Below are positions 25,420 to 37,117 of a DNA stretch of 64,000 bases, in pieces. The position numbers and the translations under genes are program-made. A model generated the notes under the pieces. It saw only the letters and a list, made by a program, of their open reading frames with translations. It made no database searches and was not told the origin of the DNA. The stretch is from positions 18,476,001 through 18,540,000 of the forward strand of contig CM063106.1 in NCBI GenBank assembly GCA_031841125.1. The letters run 5' to 3'. Position 1 is the first letter of the stretch, and every line of letters begins with the position of its first letter. Source of the DNA: Acanthococcus lagerstroemiae (Eukaryota > Arthropoda > Insecta > Hemiptera > Eriococcidae).

Positions 25420-25516
25420 GTCTGATTTGATGGTGAAGAACTTACGATATTATGCCAGATTCATTGTTGTGTGTCTACTAATGCGGAAAATGGGTATTGT
25501 CGATGATCTACTGCAC
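25420..25516 (+). CDS. SCAI: SCAI coding exon 1 of window
   Basis: The acceptor 'tgttcgcag' precedes 25420, and the donor 'gtgagt' begins at 25517. The first base completes a split codon from an unseen upstream exon; then 32 codons follow and the exon ends in phase 0. The peptide contains 'KNLRYYARFIVVCLLMRKMG', nearly identical to the conserved vertebrate segment (LRYYARFIVVCLLLNKM), which makes this the anchor exon. It lies alone in otherwise repeat-poor DNA between 24985 and 26270. The preceding exon, which should encode the 'RWQIGEIASKIGQLYYHYYL' region, was not found in the window. Confidence 0.95.
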
Positions 25517-26270
25517 GTGAGTTGACATTATAAAATTAATATTCTGTAACTCTTAGTATACGTAAATTACGCACCATCCTTATTTTCCAGTTAATAGCAA
25601 TGCAACTGTTTCGGTACTCGTCTCGTTTTTATTTTATTTTTCATTTAATACAAACTACGAACGTTACGTCTAATTGATCGTAACCAGAACTTGGCACCTT
25701 GTGAACAAAAGGACTACTTTACCACCAATGTCTAACTGACCCCTTTTCGTTTCCAGATATGGCACATCACGAAAATTTATTGTAAGGGATAGAAAGTGAA
25801 GTGTAGACCCCAAGTTATCATTTTTCAAAATATAAGGGTCCTATCGGAAACAATCCAACGGGGTTTTTTCGCGAAATTGTGTTAAACCTGACCCCTTCGC
25901 CCAGCGGTACCTATCCTTCCAAATATTTGATTTCAAAAAAATGTTAGATGGCGGGTTTTCAGACAAAAAGGAATAAGTTCATCCATCAGAATTTCAAAAA
26001 TCACCAAATTTTGGACCACCCTACTATTACTTATATTTAAGTTCGTATCACCGTCGTTTTGAATTTATGATTTAGAAACACGTTACGTCCGTTTAAAAAT
26101 TGAAGGGTTCATTTAAAGAACAGTCATAGTCAGTTTTGAATTCCAACTTTGTAGACAGATAGCGCTGTATCCACAACTATTATACTCCAACATAATAGTG
26201 CACTTGAACAAAACACCACTTATATAATAAACATTTTCAAAAAGTGGTACATAAGGGCAGTGGCATGAAT
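25517..26270. other. SCAI intron, 5' part; no further gene
   Basis: AT-rich intron. 25840-26030 resembles 28250-28480: both have 'tttgatttcaaaaaaatgtt' and a following 'ccaaattttggaccac' or 'ccaaattttacaccac' block, indicating an interspersed repeat with one copy on each side of the LINE at 26275-28220. No exon is seen. Confidence 0.5.
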
Positions 26271-26274
26271 AAAA

Positions 26275-28220
26275 TTAGATAAAGATGGGAGTGAATTCGA
26301 AATTCAGAAAGGGGTTAAACAGGGTGACCCCTTGTCACCAGATCTCTTTACCACAGTGCTGAAGGAAATTTCTAGAAAATTAGACAGGGAAGAAACGGGA
26401 ATCAGGATGGGGGTCTGCGGCTGAGTAACCTACGTTTTGCTGATGACATCGTTCTGATGCAATAGTATAGAGGAACTAGGTCAAATGGCAGAAGATCTCA
26501 ATAAAGAGAGCAGGAGAATATAGGCATTACAATGAACCTCACTAAAACAAAAGTAATAACAGAGGGGAGGAAAATTGTTGGATATATGGGGGAAAACTGG
26601 GAACGGTACAGGAATATAGATATCCGGGTCAAACGGTGGCCATGAAAGAAAGGGGGAAACATGAGCAGAGAATACAAGTAGTAAACGAGTAGAAGAGTTT
26701 CGGGATAAGTAAATAAAAGTATTCTGAAAAGTAAAATTTCTACGGCCGCTAAAATAAAAATATTGGAACAATGTGCAGTGCTCTCATTCATGGAGCTCAA
26801 ACCTGAGCCTTGACAGCTGCATTTAAGGAAGTCATTGGAACACATACTAGGATGCTTCGAAGTCAGAGTTGGGCAGAATAATATGAGAATGATGAATCAT
26901 GAATAATTTATTCGTTATTCATTAGCGCATGAATAACGAATAATTTATTCGTTAGTTGTAAGTATGAATAACGAGTAGTCATTCATTATTCAGTAATCAG
27001 TATTCAATAACATCAATCATGCGAATAATGAAATCAGACCCGTAGGCAATGTGGGGCCAGGGGGGCGTTGCCCTCCCCGTCGCAGTCATTTGCCCCCACT
27101 CCGAGAAAATCGGACAAACTTTATTTATTTTCTAATTACCCCAGTAAGATGAGGTAAAAAAAATATCCCCTACCAAAAAATATTTTTACCACCCCCAAAA
27201 AATTCCCAAAAGTATACATATTTTTACACCCTCCCTCCTCCCAACAAAAATATTTTTACCCCATCAAAAAATACCCAAAAAAATACCCCTCCCCCAAACA
27301 TTTTTTACCCCCCCCCAAAAAAAAAAATTTTTATGAAAGAAAATACCTCTCATCCTCAAATAAAATTTTACCCTCCCCCCCCCAAAAAAAAAAACATAAA
27401 GTCCCCTGCCCAAAAAAAATTTTTCTATCAAGGAAAATACCCCCTCCCCACCCCAAAAATATACACCCCCACACACACATACACACAAAATCACCCTTCC
27501 CCGTATTTTTACATAGTCTTCTAATATTGGCGATTTTAGAAAAATACTTCAATTTCGACTTTTTCCCCCTTGAAAATCTTATTTTGGCTCCGGCCCTCTT
27601 TGGAAAAATCCTGGCTACGCCACTGACCCTCGTTGAATTTTTTGTTTTGTTACTGCGTCCGCAATGAATAATGAATAACGATGATTGACGAATATTATTC
27701 ACATCTTCATTTTACTGAATAATGATTGATGAATAATTTTACGTGTTGACGAATAATGAATAACGAATAATGATTGAATATGTTATTCATTATTATTATT
27801 CGAATAACGCCCAACTCTGTTCGAAGCATCATAAATGAGAAGATCAAGGACAAAATGAAGGTAGGAACGATTTTGGAAAAAACTGTAGCAAAAGACATAG
27901 AATGGACAATAACCAAATTAAAATTTAACTGTACGGGCATGTGGCTAGGGATAACCAAAATGGAAAAAGTTGTTGAAGGAATGGGCTCCCAGTTACTTGT
28001 CGAGAAAGAGGGAGGCCACCAGTTTGCTGGAGGGGCGATTTGGTAAAAAAAAAACTTCAGGTTGTTATGGGCCAGGGCAGGGAGGGATAGGGAAAGATTG
28101 GACAGGACGGTGAAACCCTATGCCCGCATCCGGGTGAATCCGGCAACAGGGCGGACTTCTCACTTCAGGAAAAAGATAATGCTTAACGGATCATGGTTGT
28201 AAAATAAAAATAAATAAATA
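26275..28220 (+). mobile_element. LINE 3' half split by a hAT insertion (26864-27819)
   Basis: The left part reads 'FEIQKGVKQGDPLSPDLF' (RT motif), then 'RFADDIVLM' near 26430-26460, keeping the FADD catalytic box, then 'MNLTKTKVIT' and 'VQEYRYPGQTV'. The right part resumes at 27828 with 'KDKMKVGTI', 'KDIEWTITKLKF' and a degraded 'W.GH.AR' segment, and ends with an 'aaaataaataaataaat' tail near 28215. Several stops and frame changes make it inactive. The two halves join precisely across the hAT element when one target-duplication copy is removed. Confidence 0.88.
26864..27819. mobile_element. non-autonomous hAT element (956 bp) inside a LINE
   Basis: Ends are 'cagagttgggc' and its exact complement 'gcccaactctg', flanked by 'ttcgaagt' (26856-26863) and 'ttcgaagc' (27820-27827), an 8-bp duplication matching at seven positions. 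Both subterminal regions consist of 'gaataatgaata' and 'ttattcattatt' words. No transposase is encoded. About 27030-27627 appears to be a second, nested element: its right edge 'tggctacgccactg' is the complement of the 'cagtgg(c)gtagccagga' start also seen at 30889. The interior is low-complexity C/A-rich tandem DNA (27150-27480). Confidence 0.9.
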
Positions 28221-29199
28221 AATTTCACCTTTACACTAACGTAAAAAAAATATTGATGGTCAAACCAATTCTGTTTGACTGAATTCAATGTTTTGGAAGC
28301 TTTTTAAACCAAAACAACGATTTCCTTGTGGGGAATCCTACGTTTGACCTCCAGCGGGACCCCTCAAAATTTTTTTGATTTCAAAAAAATGTTGATGAGG
28401 CTTCAAACCAAAAGAAACAAGTTGAGCCGCTGGGAGCAAATTATTTTTAAAAATAGCCAAATTTTACACCACTCTAATACACAAATTCAGTAACTGGTCG
28501 ATTTCACAGGTGCCTTTTTCGAATTTCAAATTCCGCGTTACTAACTCGCAGCTAAACGTATTATGGACACGCCGCAACACCAAAACCAATTTCGCTCTAC
28601 CCAAATACGACATTATACGGCTTGGTATATAGCTCTCCATAACAATGTTATCTTTAAACAACCGCGTAAAAGCTGCAAATTTATGATTTAGTTCGCTAAT
28701 TGAGCTGCGGCAAGTGGTTTTAATCCGTTTAATTGATCGCTCAAGCCCAGCCAGGTCCGGCGATACTGGAGAGCGGCGGCAAAAAGCCGAAACGTTTAAA
28801 AATCCGCACATCTTGCTAATGCATCCTTTTCGCTTTTCTAGACCCGATGCGAGCGGTTTAATTAACCCCGCTGCAGAAGGTCGCTTCCTCACTTCATGTT
28901 CTATATCTTTCTCCGAAAGCGGAATAATAAAAATAATAAAACAGAAATTACAATTTGGAAAAAAAAAAAAAAAAAGTATTAAAGACGACACGAGATGGCG
29001 TGACATCGAGGTATAAAAAAGCGATATGTAGTTCGGTAAATATTAAGCCGTAAGGTCGCCGTTACGACTGACTTTCAAGAACGGAGTGTAATACGCCAAA
29101 ATCGGCTCTCTAAATAATCGTTTTTGTGATACGGGCGCGTGTACGCCGAATACGAGCCAAGTCTGCGCCCTTTACAATCCGTGCATTTTGGATTTCCAG
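28221..29199. other. SCAI intron, GC-richer stretch before exon 2
   Basis: 28500-29000 is visibly less AT-rich than its surroundings and contains no recognised repeat. It holds overlapping long frames on both strands (minus 29006-28464, plus 28714-29016) but no recognisable protein domain, and a 16-base A-run sits at 28960. The last ~110 bases stay open in the frame of the next exon with no upstream match to SCAI, so they are read as intron. Confidence 0.5.
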
Positions 29200-29357
29200 G
29201 AACTGGATCTGCAAATTGTCACGTACACGAGCACGTACGAACCGGACGACCAGATGGAATGGTCGGTGGTTCTGCAAGAAATAAAATCGTTTGTCGCTGC
29301 CGATACCGTAGTCAATATATTACACGCCGATCAGAATACCATCGTGCTGACACATAG
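29200..29357 (+). CDS. SCAI: SCAI coding exon 2 of window
   Basis: The acceptor 'ggatttccag' ends at 29199 and the donor 'gtaaga' starts at 29358. It holds 52 codons plus two bases, phase 0 in. It encodes 'YEPDDQMEWSVVLQEIKSF' and 'ADQNTIVLTHR', aligning with the vertebrate segment 'EDQVEWNLVLQE ... DDNTIVITSNR'. The exon start matches the position where the vertebrate protein resumes after 'DLVK'. The frame is also open for about 100 bases upstream, but that part does not resemble SCAI and the polypyrimidine-AG supports 29200. Confidence 0.94.
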
Positions 29358-29424
29358 GTAAGAATGTGAAAATACTGAAGATGATATAATTATCTTTGTA
29401 TCAATACCAAATCAGTACGTACAA

Positions 29425-30880
29425 CAATGATTCAAGCATATATGCCTACTAATACTCACGAGGACGAAAAAATTGAGGAGGTGTATGGAGAATTAGATAA
29501 ACCAGAAGAAGAACGTATGCTAGGAAAATTGAACTACGGCAAACGTTACAAAAGAAGTGAAAAACTAATCAAATTCTGCCAGGAACTAGATCTGAAAGTA
29601 ATAGACAGCTTCAAGAAGAGAAGGAAATGGACCTGGATCAGCCCAAACCTAGAGCATAGAAATCAAATCGCCTTCGTCCTTTCACCCAGAAAAACCAACA
29701 ATATAACCAATTTTGAGGTACTAAACAAATTTAAATTTCTTTCCGACCACAGACTCATACATCACCATGAACTTACCAAAGTTTCAACAACACAAAAAAT
29801 CAGGGAAAAGAACGTCCGGTATAGGCAACATAGTAAACTACAATGAAAACATTTCAAAGGCTCTGAACAAATTAAATTCTAAAAACTTAGGGCGACGTAG
29901 AGAAACATCATTTGGCGATCTGCGAAGCTATACTAAGGATCCCAGGTTTGGCCAGAAAGGACACACCAAAACAAACCTGAGAATCCCAAACCCAAATTGA
30001 AACTCTGAGCAAACTATGGGAGATAAGAAGAAAACTTCTGAATAAGAAAAATAAAAATATACCAGAAAAGGTGGAGGTAAACATGGTGAAAGAAAATCAA
30101 AAATATTCAAAGAGAAAAACTGGAAAGATGGAAATCTAACCTAATTAGCGAAACTGTGGAAGGTAGCAAAAGTATGAAAAAACTCAAAAGTGAACTATCT
30201 CTTGGCCAAAAACAAACAACACACTTCCTGGACAATGAAGGCAACAGAGTCTGTGATCGGAAAGAAATGAACACAATAGCTACGAAATTTTACAAAGACC
30301 TTTACTCTTTTGAAGCGAAGCAGAATGTACCATCTCAGACCGAATCAGATACAACGAACCTCAAACAAGAACCACTGTTTCTAGAGGATAAGGCATGTAT
30401 GAAAACTCAAAGGAAACAAATCTCCAGGAAGCGATGGCATTAAAAACGAACACATAATTCATGGCGGCGAGGAAATGATAAAAACACTAACATCCCTTTA
30501 TACAAAATTCAGATCTCAGGCAAGATACCAAAGAAATGGAAACTTTCTGACATCATCTTACGATTTAAAAAGGCGACAGACATCAAATAGCCAACAACAG
30601 GCCTATGAGCCTGTCCCGCAGTATTTCAAAAATATTTTTGAAACTGATTGAAATAAGACTAAGGAATTTCTTAGAACCACACCAACCCCCCAACCCAGCA
30701 GGCTTCAGAAAACACCACTCCACTATATAGACCACATCCACCCTTTAAGCCAAATTATAGAAAAATCCCTTGAATACGATTTGAACATAAAAATCGCTTC
30801 CATTGACTACAACAAGGCATTTGACTCTCTAGAATACCACTACACCATAGAAACATTACAATCCCAAGACACACCCACCA
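29425..30880 (+). mobile_element. LINE fragment: endonuclease C-terminus and partial RT
   Basis: Starts only about 67 bases after the donor of the preceding SCAI exon. Encodes 'MIQAYMPTN' (endonuclease QAYAPT motif), 'KWTWISPNLEHRNQIAFVL' (RKWTWxSPDG-RNEID motif) and 'SDHRLIHHH' (SDHRLV motif). It continues with 'IPKKWKLSDIILRFKKGD', 'NRPMSLSRSISKIF', 'GFRKHHST' and 'DYNKAFDSLEY', the first RT blocks. Frameshifts and stops are frequent, and the RT is cut off at about 30880 where another repeat ('cagtggtctagccagg') begins. Inactive. Confidence 0.88.
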
Positions 30881-31245
30881 GTGGTCTAGCCAGGACTTTT
30901 CCAAGGGGGGGGGGTCATCAAAATTTTTGGGAATACACCTAATATGGACTGTATGTTTTTAACAGATAATCGAGGATGTCAAATGTAAGAGTTATTTAAA
31001 AATGGAGAGCGGCATCAAACCGGTCGTACGACTAATGACCTTATCAGTACCTGGACTGTGTCTTCAGTTCGTTCTGATGTTTTCTTTTTCCTCGATATAA
31101 AAACATTTATTAAATGTCATCATCAGTTCTGTCATTTACCACGAAATTCCTTGAATAAAGATACATTCGACTGGGAAGAAAAAAAGAACCTCACGAATAA
31201 TACGTTCGTAACCAAACCTGACCATTCGATGTTGTATATTTCTAG
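30881..31245. mobile_element. MITE-like fragment beginning CAGTGGTCTAGCCAGGA
   Basis: The start, followed by 'acttttccaaggggggg', matches the complement of the right edge of the element nested at 27030-27627. This family therefore occurs twice in opposite orientations. Here it interrupts the LINE at 30880. Its far end could not be placed, and the last part before the SCAI exon at 31246 is ordinary intron. Confidence 0.5.
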
Positions 31246-31339
31246 GTTGACTCCACACACTACTCCACCGGTCGAGAGATCAAGTCAGATGACGTTAACC
31301 TTGCAGGAGATAATACTTATAGGAAACGTCAGTGATCAG
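31246..31339 (+). CDS. SCAI: SCAI coding exon 3 of window
   Basis: The acceptor 'tatatttctag' ends at 31245 and the donor 'gtaata' begins at 31340. One base completes an Arg codon, then 31 codons in phase: 'TPPVERSSQMTLTLQEIILI' then 'GNVSDQ'. This corresponds to the vertebrate segment 'LAETGAPLLEQGMIVGQLSLADALIIGNCNNQ'. Overall identity is low, but placement, length and the I-G-N-x-x-x-Q ending agree. The call rests mainly on the match of splice phases to the strongly conserved exons on either side. Confidence 0.88.
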
Positions 31340-32380
31340 GTAATAAGCACCAACATATTATAATTGAGTAAAAATTAAACTATACGATAGAAAATGTCGG
31401 CTATTTCTTGAAAACACGACTCGACTCGGAAGCTGACTCCACAAATCTGTTTGCAAAATCAAGAGAAGCTAGGAGGCGAAGAAACTAGCCGTAAGAAACA
31501 AGTAAAACTTACGCACATTTGCTCGACTGCCACATGAACTTGATTACAGGTTTGTAGTCTTGTAGAATTAGCAGGGGCGTAGCCACGGGGGGAGGGGGTG
31601 AACCCCCTTGGCATCAGCCGAAAATAAGAAAAAATGTACATTTATTCTGGTACTGGTAAGTATTACACCTGTAATTTTGTAAAAAAGAAACGACCCCCCC
31701 CCCCTTCATATCAAGTCTGGCTATGCCATGGCGAAATAGGTGAAAAAAGGTAAAACGTAATCATAGCTCCAAAATAAAATGTTTTATCGATTATTCCTTC
31801 GGATGTGCCTCTGATTAAAGGAAAACAGTCCCCGCTCCGATACCTGCGTGTCCCCAATTTTGGCGCTAGGCCCCGAAATCTACTATCCAATTGTTTTCTC
31901 AAAATCGGAACGTCTTACAACGATAATAGTTCAGTGATATGTTCTACTTGAAATTACCGACAGAAAGATACCAAACAAGGTTTTTTTTTTCTGAAGTAGC
32001 CCCAAAACGTGAGAGGGGGGCCTCAAACAGACCCTGCATATTAGCAGTACATTAATACAGGCCATATGACAGAAAACGTAGAATTTGTGAAATTTTTGTA
32101 ATCTTACCAACTTAATAAATAGACAGAATTAACATCGCTTTTGAATCCGTTTTTATACATCCTCAGCTACCTATCCCTAGAATTCCTCTCCCCCTCCTTC
32201 CTAATATTAGATATCACACTTTCATATTTCATTTCACTGTGATTTTCACTATCATAAATAAATTCTTTTTATTGAATATTTTTACACCCTCCATCAGGGG
32301 GAAAAGAGAGGGGTTCCAGACTATAGAAATCAGTTTTGATATTGGTTTCCTCTAAATCCAGAACCGTGATATCACCGAAG
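31340..32380. other. SCAI intron with a MITE at 31572-31730
   Basis: Contains 'caggggcgtagccacgg' (31572) followed by G-rich and then, near 31695, C-rich tracts and 'tctggctatgccatg' (about 31716-31730), a degraded inverted-repeat MITE of the CAGnGGCG hAT-like type without a clear target duplication. The remainder is AT-rich with no exon. Confidence 0.5.
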
Positions 32381-32381
32381 G

Positions 32382-32728
32382 CAGGGACATACCGACAGGG
32401 GGTAGGGGGCAATCCGCCTACCGCTGCAGGAATTTTTCATTCAAGAGTTGGAAAAATTTACCATTTCAGTCAGGCGGAGTTGGAAAAATCCAATAAGTCA
32501 AACGGCGTGTTTTTTTTTTACACTTGGGAATTGGGTTGTAAAGTTGGGAAAATCCAACAAATCAACAAAAGGTTTTTCTTCATTGGTTTTGATACTTGGA
32601 AATTTTGAGTTGAGTGAGTTGGAGAAATCCAACAAGTCAAGAGGTTTTTTTTGCTTCTGTGTATACTTGGAAACTTTGAGTTGAGTCAGCTGGGACTTTC
32701 ACAATTTTACCCCCCCCCCCACCCCTAG
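32382..32728. mobile_element. hAT-like element, truncated, with internal triplication
   Basis: Starts 'cagggacataccgacaggggg', like the intact relative at 37118-37355. Internally, a ~70-73 bp unit is present three times, starting at about 32468, 32536 and 32609. Each copy has 'gttggaaaaatccaacaagtca', a T-run and 'acttggaaattttgag'; the relative has one copy. The right terminal repeat is missing after a C-run at 32710. Confidence 0.7.
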
Positions 32729-32829
32729 AAAATCGCTGAAAATTAAAAATTGACGATAATGCTACAAATATTAAATGTCTTTCAATGTAAGTTTGAAGGA
32801 TCGCTAAATTTATTTTAGGTAACGACTCA

Positions 32830-34190
32830 CCCCTAATTTGCAAATTGTGGTATCTGAAATGGGAGGGCTCAATATTTTCACAAAACGTGAGACAGATGTT
32901 TCATAAGGTACTGGGTTCGTCAAATTCATATTTTTATATTAGCGTCACACCATACCTTGAGAATTGTGGCATCTAGAGGTAAAGAGTAAGTCACAAGGTT
33001 CAAATTCATCAGTAAATACAATACGGGTATCATTCCATAAGTTTCTAAAGTTAATGACCTAAATTCTGGTGTTAATGTGACTTGACTTTGAAAATTGAGA
33101 TACCTGTGGAGGTGTAGGGGACTGAAATGGAAAAATGTTTAAAATACAATCTGAGTATCATTTTAGGATTCTCAAGGTTACAAAGCACATTTTTGGTACC
33201 AGATCAACCCAAATTTAAATAATGTAGTACCATGAGAAGGGGCTGATTAAGTGGCGTGAATTATATGGGTATTTATTCATAAGTTTTCAGGGTCGCGGAA
33301 CACAATTTTTTGCATCCAAATAACCTGATTCTGAGAATTGAGGCACTACAAGATGATGAGGCGAGGTTGACATGGAAAACTTTGAAAATCATATGGTTGA
33401 CTTGTGGGAGGTTTCAAGGCAAATAAACTCATTCCTGATATCAGACTGACCATTAGTTGAGAAACAGGAATCAGGAAAGGAAAATGGTGATAAAAATAAC
33501 CTGAAATACAGTAGCTGTTTAACGATAGGGATAAAAATTTGACTGCATTTTGAGAATTTAAGTACCTGGAGGTGATTGTGAAACTAACATGGAACTCCAA
33601 AAAAATAATATAGATATCAAATTGAGTTTTGTAGCCTTGAAAACCTATAACCATACACACATATTGTATTTCAGGCCAGTCGGATCGTCAGCTCCATCCC
33701 AAACCACCACAGTTTTCAAATTCGGGTCAATCTGATATCAAAATGAAGCTATAGCGAACTTGAGAACCCTCAAAATGACATCCATATTGTATTTTTCCAA
33801 TTTCAGCTTCACGCCTCACCATAAATGTCTCAATTCGCGAAGTTGAATCACATGAGTAACAAAGTTAGATTCAGCTATCACGGAAATTTGAGAAATGATA
33901 TTAAAATTGTATTTTCTGATGAATGGAACACGCAAGTCTCAACTTCTTGCCCCCAGAGGCGAATATTTTCAAAGTAGTGTGACACTAATACATATTAAAA
34001 TCGAATTTGGCGACGCTAATAACTATTAAAATTACATGCGTATTGCATTTTGTGAAGATTCTAAGCCCCCGCCCCTCCTAGGCATCATAATTTGAAAATT
34101 ACAGACCAATCGTTATTACAACTAAATTCAGTGATCTTTTCAACTTACATAATGACATCAATATTGTATTTCATGAAAACTTTGAGGCCC
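32830..34190. repeat. ~120-130 bp satellite array with an orientation reversal near 33,650
   Basis: In the left half, a unit recurs with words in the order 'gagaattgtggcatctagagg', 'gggactgaaatgg', 'aaaatacaat(c)tgagtatca', 'ttctcaaggtta', and a 'gtgtcagatcaacc'-like block. From about 33660 the complements appear ('atattgtattt', 'cttgagaaccctcaaaatgac', 'tttcaaattcgggtcaat'). The array is therefore two oppositely oriented blocks. Copies are diverged, with roughly five to six units per side. Confidence 0.65.
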
Positions 34191-34489
34191 AGGGGCGTAA
34201 CCACGAATATACCTTATGTAGTATCATTTAGCCGGTAACTTCAAACAGAACATTTCACCACACAACCCCAAGACATTTAGTTCTTGAAAAAAATGGGGGA
34301 AACTGATTTTTAATGTCGGACAATACAGTTGGGAGACATACAAGCGTCAGACATACCAGAAATTGTTTCTATTATTCGGAGTCAAAGCTCAAAAATAATT
34401 TTAAAAATTTGTCTAATAATTATCTTCAAATTCGGACATAATTTGCCTGTACTAATAGTCACACATTTTAGCAGCCATTCATCTTCAGG

Positions 34490-35170
34490 GTACACAGTCA
34501 TGAGGTATGGGCACCCGCAGAGGGTAGCGGAGGTAGCGACCGCTACCTCATAATAAGCTTTGCATTTTTTTATTTTTTATTTTTAATGCATAATTAGGGA
34601 TATTTGTGATTCATGTAATTAAATCGTTCAATAATACGTTTATTAACATTCGTCAACATATAGGGACTGCGCATGTTCGTTTTTTCAGTTATCAGCCAGT
34701 GACTCATGCCCATGTAACTATTCACTAAGCTCAATTCAAACACAAAAATCAGGGTTAAATTTATGGTCGTCAGCATTTTCTCTTGTTACCTCATCAAAAA
34801 ATTCTGTAGGCAGCCATGAACACTGATTCAAATTTGTCTCGGAAAATTGAGTAATTAGCACTAGAGCCGAAGCCGAAGCTCTCCGAAAATTTTTTCGCCC
34901 CAAAAACAACATGATGCATAGTAGAGAAATTTTCAAAATTTGAAAAATCAAAAATTTTGAACTAATGACTATTTTTAACTCAATTTTTCACGCTGAGTTC
35001 GAATTCGGTGTTCAATTTTGGCGGTGACGCTTCGTTCTCGAGATAAATTTGAAAATGTGGTTGAAATTGAATAAATGAGTCTAGCTCAAATTTGACAACG
35101 GATTCGAATTCGTCAGCATTATCTCTAGCTACCTCATCAAAAAAATCTGCGGGCGCCCATGTCATGAGGG
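34490..35170. repeat. two-copy diverged tandem repeat, ~345-bp spacing
   Basis: The segment near 34770-34810 ('cagcattttctcttgttacc' then 'tcatcaaaaaattctg') recurs at 35115-35155 ('cagcattatctctagctacc' then 'tcatcaaaaaaatctg'). On the minus strand both can be read as 'FFDEV(T/A)R(E/D)NAD', preceded by 'PTE' or 'PAD'. The shared peptide could be a decayed coding repeat, but frames are short and broken and no family is recognised. Confidence 0.5.
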
Positions 35171-35305
35171 TTAAGCAACCTACACCACTGCGTCTATCTA
35201 TTCGATAGGATGAGAGACTATAGTATAGTGAACAAGGTAGTTTACCTCATATGCTATTTCTAACGTGTAATGTGCATACTAATGGTAATGTATTGTGCTT
35301 CACAG

Positions 35306-35419
35306 GTCAAGTACAGTGAGATGACGATAGATATGTTCCGCATGATACAAACGTTAGAAAGAGAAACGAGAAGACAGGAAGAGCATGCCCAAATTTCTCC
35401 TCCATCAAGGCAGTCATTT
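35306..35419 (+). CDS. SCAI: SCAI coding exon 4 of window
   Basis: The acceptor 'gtgcttcacag' ends at 35305 and the donor 'gtaagt' starts at 35420. Thirty-eight codons in phase 0: 'VKYSEMTIDMFRMIQTLERE', then a basic/acidic stretch ending 'SPPSRQSF'. The first twenty residues are nearly identical to vertebrate 'VKFSELTVDMFRMLQALERE'. The tail is a non-conserved linker. An excellent consensus donor supports the 3' limit. Confidence 0.96.
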
Positions 35420-37109
35420 GTAAGTACAAAACTAGGGTAGAAAATAACTGAATACGCTTGGGCTATATGATATTCGAATCACTGAAAACGAAATATGAAG
35501 AAATGCCAACCCCCTACCCTGTTATTAGGTTATACGTTGTTCTTGTTTACAGTAATTAGGTTCATGGTAGTAATATTAAATTCATCATAAAAATTTCCGA
35601 ACATGTTCTGGAAAGCTTCACAATACCTAACTCAATTGACGACAGGTGCAGAAATTTTTAAAATATCCAGTCCTGTGCGACAAAAGAGAACATTTTCGCT
35701 TTCCTCATCAACTCGTTTAGCACAGCATAAATTTATTAAAATACCTCGGTCTGAGGGTTCAGTTTTTCGAGTACATATGTACAAACATGGGTTCTTTATT
35801 ATTAGCATAGAAAACACGTCTTGTGTTAGTTTGTTTTGAACCTATTGTACAGTTTTCATCAATGCCCAACGAATAGATGAACGTATATTATTGATTAAAA
35901 AAAAGTGTACAATAGTTCAAACACAAGCTGGAATATAAAAACGAAGCCCATGGGGTTATTAAGATCATGTTTTTATATTATACGTATTCACAATAAAATA
36001 TCAATACGCCAGCATACGTTCGTAAGTTACATTTCATTTATTTGATGGAATTCGCCGGCAGTCTTTCCCTCTTAACCACCTCATTCCGCTTCCTATTTAC
36101 ACGAGAGGAAAGATACATCGTCCTTAATTTATTTTATAATACGGAAAATACGTACAATTTTTCGGAATATTGTACGCGGAATTCCGCCGCATGAAAAAAC
36201 CTCGTTGAAATAGAAACTGTTCCCTTCAAATATTAAAGTGTGCAAACCGCCAAGAAGGGATCATCGGAATAGAATACGGTAGTATAATTACCTCTAGTGG
36301 AATAGACTTCAAGTTGTTCATAGTCTGTACGCAATAGAAAGCTGGGCTCGAAGGAAGGAGGGAGGTGATCGTGGAAAAATATAAAATTCTGATGTCTCTT
36401 CTGCCCCCTACATACTTGGTCGACTATATTCGATAGAGCAGGAAGGAAATGAGCTGACTGTCACCCTCAAAATTTCAAATGAGAAACATTACCCTCATAA
36501 GAAGGTGGAAGGAAAATCATTTTTTGTTCTTGTAGATCCCATTTGACAAGTTTTCGACGATTTTCGGTTGATATGGTCACAAACAATTCCATGGACCTAC
36601 ATTTAAGAATTTTTTAATTTTGGTTTTTGACATAAACCTAATTACGGAAATTCGATATAAAATAATGGATCAGGATAGATTTCAGAATTCATAAGCAACG
36701 ACTAAATATTTTTCAAGAATCAGGAGTCAAGAATTCTTGTTCAAAAATGTTATCGGGAAATGGGAAACGAGAATTACTGAATAAAAATGATAAAATATCA
36801 GGAAACACGAAACAATTTTTTTTTTTAGGAAACATCCCTGTATTCGACGTGCATATCTGTACGTGAAAATGACATCAATTTTACCATACCAAATCTGCGT
36901 CGATTATGTAGATTAGATACACTGACCAAATCTCTAGACTAATTTTTCTCAATTTGACAAAAATTTTGGATAGTTTACTCCAAGTTTTAGTGGCTCATAT
37001 TTTTAGTAAAATCAAATCTCTTCAGAAATTCAAACTCTCCGGATCCAGGAACTCTTCACCTCTAGTACCGGCGGACTAAACTATTTTTTTTTTCTCGAAA
37101 AGCTGAGCT
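35420..37109. other. SCAI intron; nothing further recognised
   Basis: AT-rich intron sequence without exon-like conservation or a bounded repeat. The short frames at 35603-35839 and complement have no recognised domain. Confidence 0.5.
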
Positions 37110-37117
37110 CACAAGGC

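Noticed and set aside
27150..27490. Coding exon suggested by G/F-rich minus-strand frames
   Set aside because: The frames translate C/A homopolymer-rich tandem DNA inside a transposon; composition alone explains them.
28464..29006. 180-codon minus-strand frame antisense to the SCAI intron
   Set aside because: No recognisable domain. The C-terminal coding region overlaps a plus-strand frame of similar length, and a poly-F stretch arises from an A-run.
29092..29199. Open upstream extension of SCAI exon 2
   Set aside because: The frame stays open to 29092, but the sequence has no SCAI similarity and a good acceptor at 29199 fits both the conserved protein and the phase of exon 1.
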